A stretch of 64,000 nt of DNA from Parapedobacter koreensis (lineage in GTDB: Bacteria > Bacteroidota > Bacteroidia > Sphingobacteriales > Sphingobacteriaceae): positions 62,001 through 126,000 of the forward strand of contig NZ_FNZR01000006.1 in the NCBI RefSeq assembly GCF_900109365.1, in the 5' to 3' direction. The position numbers were made by a program, and so were the translations under genes. The notes under the pieces are model-generated. The model saw only the letters and a list, made by a program, of their open reading frames with translations. It was not told the DNA's origin and made no database searches. Below are positions 42,217 through 50,094 of the stretch, piece after piece; within the stretch, counting starts at the first letter, position 1; the number at the start of each line of letters is the position of its first letter.

Positions 42217-44400
42217 ATGCATAAGTCAATACGGATAGGATATGCCCTATGGGCAACAATCTTACTCAATGCCGCCACCTTGATGGCGCAAACGCCTGCA
42301 CCTTTCAAACCCACACACGATGAAATCATAGCCCGTTATAAACACGCGGCGAAAATGGATAGCCTGACCAAAAACGCAGTGTTCGGGGATCAAGTGGTGC
42401 CGCATTGGAATGACGATGAACAGTCTTTTTGGTATGCGCATATGTTGCCGGATGGGACGAGTGAATACCTACTGGTGGACGTGAAGACAGGGAGGAAACG
42501 TCCGCTTGCCAATGGGGAGGAGATTGCGGCTGCTGCGCAGCAAGAACAATCGCGGCAACTCAGCTCGCGTGCGCGCGGCGGTATCGTAGATTTCCGTGGC
42601 GAACGTATCTCTCCCGATAAGCAATGGGAAGCATATATCGAAGAGGGCAATCTTTTTGCCAAGCAACGGAGCAATGGCGAGGTCATTCAGTTTACTTCAG
42701 ATGGCACCAAAGAAACCCCCTATGGCGCGATGGCTTGGAGCCCGGATAGCAAGTACCTTGCTGGATACTTTATCCATCCCGTACAGGATTCGTTGGTGCA
42801 TTATGTGTTGTCGGCCGTCCCCGAAACCACACGTGGTCAGTTGGTGTCCCGACCTTATAAACAACCGGGCGATCCTTTTACGACTTATGAACTGTTTCTC
42901 TTCCCGCTTGATAAGCGGGCGGCCATCAACGTGGATGCAGAAACTATCGATTTTCCCAATGCGGCGCCGCAACTGCGGTGGCGGGATGGAGATGCCCGAT
43001 ACTTCACGTACGAAAAGTTTGACCGGGGCCATCAGCGGTTTCGGGTGATTGAAGTGGATGCGCAGACGGGGGCTACGCGTAACGTCGTCGACGAACAAAC
43101 GAAGACATTTATTTACCATGACCGCCAGTATACCCATTATCCGACAGGTAGCAACCTACTCATCCGATCATCCGAGAAAGATGGCTGGCGGCACCTCTAC
43201 TTGGTTGATTTGGTCAGTGGCACGGAAAAACCCATCACGACAGGGGAATGGGTAGTGCGAGACGTTGTTGATGTAGACGCTGAGAAAAAACAGATTTGGT
43301 TTACTGCGGGCGGGGTGATCGCGGGAGAAGATCCTTACCATATCCACTATTATCGTATCGGTTTTGACGGGAAGGATCTCACCGCGTTGACACCGGATCA
43401 GGGTAATCACAGTGTGGTATTTTCGCCCGGCAAGTCGTACTATATCGATACCTATTCAACCGTCAACAAGCTTCCGGTGACTAAGCTGTATAGAGGTAGA
43501 GACGGCAAGGAAATAGCGGTGTTGGAAGAAGCCATGCTTAGTGATTCCTATCTGCAAAGCGGCGTCACGCCACCGGAGGTATTCGTAGCCAAGGGGCGCG
43601 ATGGCGTCACGGATATCTGGGGAATAGTAAGCAAGCCGTCTAATTATGATCCAGCCAGGAAATATCCGGTGCTGGAGAATATCTATGCCGGGCCGCACGA
43701 TTCGTTTGTGCCTAAATCTTTTGTGCCCTACAGCGAAATGCAGAGCCTCGCCGAGCTTGGTTTCATCGTGGTGATGATTGACGGCATGGGTACAACCAAC
43801 CGCTCCAAGGCATTCCATGATGTTTGCTGGCAAAACATTGCAGATGCGGGGTTTCCAGATCGTATGTTGTGGATCAAAGCGTTGGCTGAGCAATGCCCTT
43901 TTGTGGATACTACCCGGGTGGGACTATACGGCACATCTGCTGGTGGGCAAAATACCGTTTCGGCCCTGATGTTCCAGCCGCAGTTCTATAAAGCGGGGGT
44001 AGCTGCCTGTGGCTGCTATGACAACCGCGTAGATAAGCAATGGTGGAATGAGCAGTGGATGGGCTACCCCGTAGGCCCGCATTACGAAGCCCAATCAAGT
44101 GCCACCGTGGCCAACGCACGTAAGCTGAGCGGCAATTTGCTGTTGATTGTGGGCGAAGCGGATACCAATGTACCGCCGGAATCCTCTTACCGTGTCGCCG
44201 ATGCGCTGATAAAGGCGGGTAAGACGTTCGATTTTCTCTCTGTGCCCGGCATGGGCCATAGCGATGGTGGGCCTTTCGGACGGATGAAAAAGCGTGATTT
44301 CTTCGTCAAGCATCTGTTGGGCGTAGACCCACCCGACTGGAATGCTGGGGAATTGCCCTACAACCCGGATACCGGCAGGGAGCGCTGGTCATTTCAATAA
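42217..44400 (+). CDS. S9 family dipeptidyl-peptidase IV-like serine peptidase
   Basis: A 727-residue exported prolyl-oligopeptidase family enzyme (S9B, DPP-IV type), which removes dipeptides from peptide N-termini, usually after Pro or Ala. A signal peptide (ATILLNAATLMAQ) precedes a beta-propeller (about 60-480) and an alpha/beta-hydrolase domain. The triad is complete: Ser574 in GTSAGG, Asp649 in GEADTNVPP and His681 in GMGHSDGG. A two-Glu motif of true DPP-IV was not confirmed. The gene's end overlaps the convergent TolC gene by 7 bp. Confidence 0.92.
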   Translation: MHKSIRIGYALWATILLNAATLMAQTPAPFKPTHDEIIARYKHAAKMDSLTKNAVFGDQVVPHWNDDEQSFWYAHMLPDGTSEYLLVDVKTGRKRPLANGEEIAAAAQQEQSRQLSSRARGGIVDFRGERISPDKQWEAYIEEGNLFAKQRSNGEVIQFTSDGTKETPYGAMAWSPDSKYLAGYFIHPVQDSLVHYVLSAVPETTRGQLVSRPYKQPGDPFTTYELFLFPLDKRAAINVDAETIDFPNAAPQLRWRDGDARYFTYEKFDRGHQRFRVIEVDAQTGATRNVVDEQTKTFIYHDRQYTHYPTGSNLLIRSSEKDGWRHLYLVDLVSGTEKPITTGEWVVRDVVDVDAEKKQIWFTAGGVIAGEDPYHIHYYRIGFDGKDLTALTPDQGNHSVVFSPGKSYYIDTYSTVNKLPVTKLYRGRDGKEIAVLEEAMLSDSYLQSGVTPPEVFVAKGRDGVTDIWGIVSKPSNYDPARKYPVLENIYAGPHDSFVPKSFVPYSEMQSLAELGFIVVMIDGMGTTNRSKAFHDVCWQNIADAGFPDRMLWIKALAEQCPFVDTTRVGLYGTSAGGQNTVSALMFQPQFYKAGVAACGCYDNRVDKQWWNEQWMGYPVGPHYEAQSSATVANARKLSGNLLLIVGEADTNVPPESSYRVADALIKAGKTFDFLSVPGMGHSDGGPFGRMKKRDFFVKHLLGVDPPDWNAGELPYNPDTGRERWSFQ

Positions 44401-45722
44401 TCCAGCGCCATCTCTCCGTTGTAATAATCCACAATGCGCTGGCGGAGGTGCCATTGGTAGCGAGCGATAACGAGGCTGGCATTGGCATTGTCCATCTTGT
44501 TTTTAGCAATGAGAAAATCCACGGAATTGATGGCTCCGGCGTTGAAGCGCACTTCGGCCACGCGGAAGGATTCGGTATAATACTGTACCTGCTCCACTAA
44601 GTTCTTGTACCGTTCTTTGGCCGCTTCCAAGTTGAACAGCACCTGATTGGTGGTCTGTTGTAGTTCATTGCGGCGAGTCTGTGCGATGTTTTCGGCCTCC
44701 AGCAAATTGAGCTTGGCCAACGACACGTTGTTGCGTACTTGAAACCGGGATAAAATAGGTATTGACAGCGAGAAACTCAATGATCGGCCCAAGTTGTTCT
44801 GGATTTGATCGTAATAACTGCCCCTGCCATCCTTGGAATAGTTACTCGATAATCCCGCTCCTAACGATAACGTGGGAAAATAAGCCGATCGCATGGCCTT
44901 CAGCCCAAATTCCGCTTGTTTTTGGCGCTGGTCTGCCGCCTTGATGATGCCCAGGCGCTCAGCAGCCGTTTGGTACAGCGCATTGGCGTCTGATGCCTGT
45001 GCCGTGGACAAAGGCAATTCCTGAAGCGACGTCAAAGAAGTAGCCTCATTGTAAGGCAAATTCAATAGCCGAAAAAGTGCAATCATGGAACCGTTGAGCT
45101 CGTTTTTTGCGTCGTTCAACTGGTTGAGTTCGCTGGCGTATTGCCCTTTGAGGTCGTAATAGGTGCCCGGTGCAATATTCCCTTCTTGATGGAGCAACGT
45201 GTTGCGATTGACTTGTTGCCGCGTCACTTCCACCTGGTTTTCGATTTGGAATACAATATCCCGGGCGGTAAGTGCCTGGATGTAGGCGGACGTGACGTCC
45301 AGGGCAGTCTGTTCTTTAGCCAATTGCTCTTCCAATTGCGCGGCACGGTATGCATGGGCCTGCTGGGTAATATTTCTGAACATCCGCAATCCATCAAACA
45401 AGAGCAATGAACTATTAAGGCTTTGATTGCCGGACATGAAGTTTTCCTCGACATATTGGTTGGTCGTGGGATTGATAAACCGACCTTGGCTATAGCTATG
45501 GCCAAGGTTGGCACTTAGCGAAGGAAGGAGGTTGTGCTTCGCCTGCCGCAGGTATATACCTTCAGTCCCGGTGCGGATCTCGCTTTGCTGGACCTCCAGG
45601 TTGTTTTCAAGTGCCAGTTCGATGCAGCGTTCCAGGGTCAGCGTATCCTGTGCAGTGGCAGCTTGATTAGCCATTCCAAGGGTGATTCCCAAACAAATTA
45701 TATAACGTATTCTCTCAAACAT
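44394..45722 (-). CDS. TolC family outer-membrane efflux protein
   Basis: A 442-residue TolC/OEP family protein that would form the outer-membrane channel of a tripartite efflux or type I secretion system. The signal peptide is followed by LTLERCIELALENNLEVQQSEI, the typical opening, and two OEP repeats of long helices with short strands (NLGHSYSQGR; LSLGAGLSSNYS). No RND pump, MFP adaptor or ABC exporter lies beside it, so its partners are elsewhere. It is the only efflux component in this region. Confidence 0.92.
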   Translation of the reverse strand: MFERIRYIICLGITLGMANQAATAQDTLTLERCIELALENNLEVQQSEIRTGTEGIYLRQAKHNLLPSLSANLGHSYSQGRFINPTTNQYVEENFMSGNQSLNSSLLLFDGLRMFRNITQQAHAYRAAQLEEQLAKEQTALDVTSAYIQALTARDIVFQIENQVEVTRQQVNRNTLLHQEGNIAPGTYYDLKGQYASELNQLNDAKNELNGSMIALFRLLNLPYNEATSLTSLQELPLSTAQASDANALYQTAAERLGIIKAADQRQKQAEFGLKAMRSAYFPTLSLGAGLSSNYSKDGRGSYYDQIQNNLGRSLSFSLSIPILSRFQVRNNVSLAKLNLLEAENIAQTRRNELQQTTNQVLFNLEAAKERYKNLVEQVQYYTESFRVAEVRFNAGAINSVDFLIAKNKMDNANASLVIARYQWHLRQRIVDYYNGEMALDY

Positions 45723-45865
45723 TTCGTTGCGCTATTTTTTGGCATAGGATACACATAGTTTGCGCCAAAATTATAACTGTAAGATTATAAACAGATTGGC
45801 GAAGACCTTTTTAGTTGGCCTTGTTCGATATCGTGCAGTGAGTGTTCGGAAACGAACAGTTTGAA

Positions 45866-46549
45866 TTACGATTTAAGTTGTTTAATCGCGGTTATATAGG
45901 AAGAACCTATAGGCAGAATGCTGTCTCCCACGGTCAATTGATGTCGTTCGATTTTCTGTACCTTGTCAATGGCGGCGATAAAAGAGCGGTGTATACGGAT
46001 AAAACGATGGGTAGGCAGCAATTCTTCGCACTCGGTGATGGTCATCCGGCTGAGTACATGGCGATCGCCCAGTACAAAATTGACATAGTTGCCGGTAGCT
46101 TCCAGGTAGTCGATATCCGTGAATGCTATCTTGACCTGGTCATATCCCGTCTTCACGAAGAGGTACTCCGGCTTGATGCCATTCGTGCCCCGCAGTTGCA
46201 GCCATTCCTGCGCCTTGTTGCATGCCTTGAGAAATCGGCTCAGCGAAAATGGTTTGAGCAGATAATCTACTGCATCGAGCTCGAAACCGGCTACGGCATG
46301 TTCGGAATAGGCTGTGGTGAAAACCACCAACGGTTTTTTGCTGAGGCTCCTAAAAAATTCAATGCCCGAAATGTCGGGCATTTTGATGTCCAGAAAGAGG
46401 AGATCAACGGGATGTTGCTGCAGGTAGTCCATTGCCTCAAAGGCATTGGTAAACGTAGCCTGTAACTCCAAGAAAGGCACCTTGGCGGCATGGCTGCTTA
46501 CAACCTCAAGGGCTATGGGTTCGTCGTCTATGGCGATGGCGGTTATCAA
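45866..46549 (-). CDS. LytTR-type response regulator
   Basis: A 227-residue regulator with a receiver (Asp in LLFLDIKMPDISGIEF) and a C-terminal LytTR domain (YLFVKTGYDQVKIAFTDIDYLEATGNY, of which the middle is diagnostic; FIRIHRSFIAAIDKV). It follows the membrane sensor kinase by 42 bp on the same strand and is its clear partner. This is the second LytS/LytR pair of the window. The final residues SSYITAIKQ are normal for the group. Confidence 0.93.
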   Translation of the reverse strand: MITAIAIDDEPIALEVVSSHAAKVPFLELQATFTNAFEAMDYLQQHPVDLLFLDIKMPDISGIEFFRSLSKKPLVVFTTAYSEHAVAGFELDAVDYLLKPFSLSRFLKACNKAQEWLQLRGTNGIKPEYLFVKTGYDQVKIAFTDIDYLEATGNYVNFVLGDRHVLSRMTITECEELLPTHRFIRIHRSFIAAIDKVQKIERHQLTVGDSILPIGSSYITAIKQLKS

Positions 46550-46591
46550 GTTCCGTTCCTTAATATAAATTCGAGGAAATATACAGCCTAA

Positions 46592-48004
46592 TTAGGATAA
46601 TTGGAGGGTTAAATGCACAAAAAATTCTTGCGTGGTCTCGCGTATCACCAGCTCATGCCTGCCGGGATACAGCATGGCCAGTCGTTGTTTCACGTTTTCC
46701 AGTCCAATACCCGAATGACCTCGCTCCGGATCGGAGTCCGATTTCCGGTGGATGCTGTTGTGTACATCGAAAAACAGGTTGCCCTCAGCCTCATAGAGAC
46801 TGATTTTTATCCACGATTTTTCCTGTAGGCTGATGCCGTGTTTGAAGGCGTTTTCAACAAATGGGATGAGCAGCATGGGAGCAATGTAGGTGCTTTCCAA
46901 GGCATCGTTAATGGTATGTTCTACAATAATGCCCGGTGAGGTGGCGGTACGCAGCAATTGGAGATCGATATAGTTGCGGAGATATTCCACTTCGCGGGCG
47001 AGTAAAATCTTGTCCTGGTTGTTTTCATGCAACATGAAGCGCATCAGATCGCCCAGCTTTTGGATGCCGGAAGCGGTACGTTCTGCCTTTTCCTGTAGCG
47101 CCATGCCGTATAGCGTGTTAAGAATGTTGAACAGGAAATGTGGGTTAATTTGGGAGCGAAGGAAACTGAGATCGGCTGAGGTCTGTCCAAGTTCCCTTTT
47201 GAGGCTGAACAATTGCGCTATGCGCGCTTTTTGACGATGATATAGGTAGTAGGAAAGTGGCAGCACGACCAACATGATACAGAACCATTCCAGAAAGAAC
47301 AGCGGCTCATCGGATGAGGTGAAAGCAACGAAGAAAACCCCGAAAGGAATAAACAACGCAAAGGACAATGGCAGGGCCAGCAATAGGTATAAGCCGAAAC
47401 GATACCTGCGTTTCTCACAGGTGGGAATCAGCCAATAGGTGTTCAGTGCGTAGAGGACGTATGTATAAAGTATACCAGAAAACCACAGTCCAGCCAAATC
47501 GCGGTGAATCGTCAGCAACAGGAAAAAGATAAATATACTACCTCCTAAAACCACGACGCTCTCCTGTGCGATCCGTGTAGCGAGCGTTTGCTGCTTGTTC
47601 TGGCCATATCGGATGAGGCGCTTAATGCCCTCGTAGGACAGGATAAGGGAAATGACCAACAGCGTGATTCCCAGCGTTTCTCCGCGGGGGAGGTAGTCCC
47701 AAAAGGTGTGCATACGAATGGTATGGTATTCCCTTACCCAGAAACAGAAGGACAGCCCAAACCACGTCGCGAAGAATAGTGCAAAGGTAAACGAGATACC
47801 TGCTTCCATATACCGTTTCTGGAAAAAGGCCGGCGAAATCCATTGGGTAAAGGTGACGAATGCACCATAAATGATGCTGATATAAGCTGATAGCGCTATC
47901 GCTTGCCGGATGGTTTGATGGGCCGCGTTGTTACTATTGATAAGTATCAGGATGAAGAGATAAATAGCCGTGGCCAAAATGATTTCAATACGATTCAATT
48001 TCAT
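46592..48004 (-). CDS. Membrane sensor histidine kinase (LytS-like)
   Basis: A 470-residue kinase of the His_kinase PF06580 group. Eight or so hydrophobic segments fill the first 250 residues, without a periplasmic domain of size, then a short coiled coil and the core with INPHFLFNILNTLYGM and an ATPase domain (MLLIPFVENAFKHG, HSGIGLENVKQRL). The start at 48004 begins with the first membrane helix; an upstream Met adds seven residues. It is co-transcribed with the LytTR regulator. Confidence 0.92.
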   Translation of the reverse strand: MKLNRIEIILATAIYLFILILINSNNAAHQTIRQAIALSAYISIIYGAFVTFTQWISPAFFQKRYMEAGISFTFALFFATWFGLSFCFWVREYHTIRMHTFWDYLPRGETLGITLLVISLILSYEGIKRLIRYGQNKQQTLATRIAQESVVVLGGSIFIFFLLLTIHRDLAGLWFSGILYTYVLYALNTYWLIPTCEKRRYRFGLYLLLALPLSFALFIPFGVFFVAFTSSDEPLFFLEWFCIMLVVLPLSYYLYHRQKARIAQLFSLKRELGQTSADLSFLRSQINPHFLFNILNTLYGMALQEKAERTASGIQKLGDLMRFMLHENNQDKILLAREVEYLRNYIDLQLLRTATSPGIIVEHTINDALESTYIAPMLLIPFVENAFKHGISLQEKSWIKISLYEAEGNLFFDVHNSIHRKSDSDPERGHSGIGLENVKQRLAMLYPGRHELVIRETTQEFFVHLTLQLS

Positions 48005-48097
48005 TGTTGAATAATTTTCCAGCAAAGAACGCCAATCCAGTATGGCAGGGCAATAAAATGGGATGAAAAAGACTATATAAGTGATGAAACCAGCGGT

Positions 48098-49192
48098 CTA
48101 CAGGGTTTCGTCCTCCCATACCCGGGCCTTGCGCTTTTCAATTGCTTGTTGCACGTGGGTATCGTATAAACTATCGGTAATGGCTATCTCGGCGTCCCGG
48201 TTTTTACCCGAGCGATGAATATCCACGGTTTGCTGATCTCGCAGGGCGATATCGTAAGCATCCCGTACGCTCATCAGTTTTACAAACACCGGTAAGCATT
48301 CAAAGAAGATAAAGAGCAGCATAATAAAGGTGATGGACCAATAGTTGGCCTCGTTCAAGGTGCCGTCAGGATGATATTTCAGGTCGCCCAAAGCGGCATT
48401 GCGATCAGCAAACCCGGCCACGTTTACAGCACTGTCCAACTGGGCACCTGTAAGTAGCCGTTCATCAAGCAGCCCTTCGAATTGTTTACGTTGCTGGATA
48501 AAGGTTTCCTGCAGTTGAATGCGGCTACGGAGCGTATCCAGGTATTGCTCCTGTTTATCAAGCTCGGCCTGGCGTTGTTTGGCGTAGGGTCCATAGCCAA
48601 CGATGCCGGATGTCTCCACGGTCTTTTCGCCGAACGTTTCCATTTTGAGCTTGACCCGATCGGACTTGATCGCGGCTTCGAGGGAATCCCGTTCTGTTTT
48701 TAGCTCGGTTACCCTGCCAAGCTCAATGGCATATTTGCTTTCAAACGCCTTGTTGAGCGTGTCAATGTTGGCCCGCTGCCTATCCAAATACGTCACCCGT
48801 AGCTGTTCGCGTATTTCCTTGTCAAATACCTTGAGTTCCAACGGGCGGGCGATGACAATACCGATGAGCACGGCCAGCAGAATGCGGGGGGTAGCCTGGA
48901 ACAATTGCTTGAGGCCCGATGCGTTTTTGTTGATACTTAGTACGATATAGCGATCCATGTTGAAGATGGCCAAACCCCACAGTAGACCGAATAAAATAGC
49001 GTACAATGGCGCAAAGCTGCCTCCACTAAATACAAAATACAGCGCATATCCACCGGACAGTGCGGCAAACAGTCCGGTAAAAAAAATAGTAGCACCAATG
49101 CCCACATATTTATTGTGTTCGGCAGGGTATTTTGCTAAGGTTGCTTGGTGTGTGCCACTGCACCACCAAAAAAATCGCGTCAGTTTCTCCAT
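48098..49192 (-). CDS. DUF4407 membrane protein
   Basis: A 364-residue protein of the DUF4407 family, with three or four membrane helices: two near residues 30-75 (GATIFFTGLFAALSGGYALYF), one near 100, and one near 290 (SITFIMLLFIFFECLPVFVKL), separated by a long coiled coil (about 130-260). The N-terminal FFWWCSGTH is family-typical. The family is uncharacterised. The start at 49192 is preferred; the frame is open to 49420 but the extra residues are unlike the family. It lies 93 bp upstream of the sensor kinase on the same strand. Confidence 0.87.
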   Translation of the reverse strand: MEKLTRFFWWCSGTHQATLAKYPAEHNKYVGIGATIFFTGLFAALSGGYALYFVFSGGSFAPLYAILFGLLWGLAIFNMDRYIVLSINKNASGLKQLFQATPRILLAVLIGIVIARPLELKVFDKEIREQLRVTYLDRQRANIDTLNKAFESKYAIELGRVTELKTERDSLEAAIKSDRVKLKMETFGEKTVETSGIVGYGPYAKQRQAELDKQEQYLDTLRSRIQLQETFIQQRKQFEGLLDERLLTGAQLDSAVNVAGFADRNAALGDLKYHPDGTLNEANYWSITFIMLLFIFFECLPVFVKLMSVRDAYDIALRDQQTVDIHRSGKNRDAEIAITDSLYDTHVQQAIEKRKARVWEDETL

Positions 49193-49355
49193 CACGTTTG
49201 GATATCCATTTATAAGACGGATTGAAAGCCAAATTGTTACAGGCATTTCCGCCATGACCGCAAAAATAGGAGCTGTGGGATAGATGCCGTACAAACTGGG
49301 ATGAAAGCGATAAAATATGGGACGAAAACGAGTGTGGCCAGTAATAACTGAGCGA

Positions 49356-50087
49356 TTAGCCAGCGTGGAAAATCTCCAGCAGCTTCTTGGATAACGCGCC
49401 AATATCATTCCGATAATCATGGCTTCCCGGCAGCACGGCTACCGGCATCCCTGCCTCGATGAAGGATCGGGTAACTCCGGCATCTTCGTCTTTCCCGAAT
49501 AAAAAATAACAGGGGCAAGTTTTCAGCTTGCGGCATTCCTCCACCACTGGATAGTGCTCGTTTCCCTTGGAATTGTTGAGCAATGTAGCTAAGGTAACTT
49601 CAAAGTCGGCAAAGCGCCCGGGCGAAATGCAGACGGCCATTCCCACCTTCGCCAGCAACTCGCTCGGGAGGCGGCTGAGCATGAAGGGGATCACACTTGC
49701 CCCAAACGAATAGCCGACAACGAAAACCTGTTGGGAGCGCGGATTTTGGAGGCGACCGGCGAGCAACGATGCCATGTCTGCTGCAAGTTGTTGCGGCGTC
49801 TTTGCTTTCCAGAAATAGTTCCGGGCATCCAGCACGAGTACACCGTAGCCCTTACTGCTTATTTCTGCAACGAGGCGTTGGCTGAACGTGTTGTATCCGC
49901 CATCGCCCGACAGGTAAAGGATAAGTGGGAGCGATTCGTTGGCCGCTTTTACCTCCATGACAGGCAGATCCTGTGGAGGTACCTTGGACAACATATCCGG
50001 ACGCGCGCCTGCCGCATTGCAGAGGAATATGCATAAGGCACAAAAGAGGGTGTGGTGTGACCTGCTATTCATCATGTATATGTTCAT
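49356..50087 (-). CDS. VirJ/AcvB-like alpha/beta hydrolase
   Basis: A 243-residue exported hydrolase of the VirJ family (PF06057). A signal peptide (HHTLFCALCIFLCNAAGA) is followed by ILYLSGDGGYNTFSQ, LDARNYFWKAKTPQQ, the nucleophile Ser127 in VGYSFGAS, GKDEDAG and His223 in PGSHDYRN, giving a likely Ser-Asp-His triad. AcvB of Agrobacterium, a relative, hydrolyses lysyl-phosphatidylglycerol and is encoded beside its synthase. Here the gene begins 7 bp after an MprF-like gene, so the same job is inferred. The start may be at Met5 or Met6 instead. Confidence 0.87.
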   Translation of the reverse strand: MNIYMMNSRSHHTLFCALCIFLCNAAGARPDMLSKVPPQDLPVMEVKAANESLPLILYLSGDGGYNTFSQRLVAEISSKGYGVLVLDARNYFWKAKTPQQLAADMASLLAGRLQNPRSQQVFVVGYSFGASVIPFMLSRLPSELLAKVGMAVCISPGRFADFEVTLATLLNNSKGNEHYPVVEECRKLKTCPCYFLFGKDEDAGVTRSFIEAGMPVAVLPGSHDYRNDIGALSKKLLEIFHAG

Positions 50088-50094
50088 GTATATG

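Noticed and set aside
45842-46465. 207-codon frame opposite the second LytTR regulator
   Set aside because: The regulator on the other strand has all expected motifs; this frame has none.
49193-49420. Upstream extension of the DUF4407 frame
   Set aside because: It would overlap the VirJ-like gene and has no family similarity; Met at 49192 begins the conserved FFWWCSGTH region.
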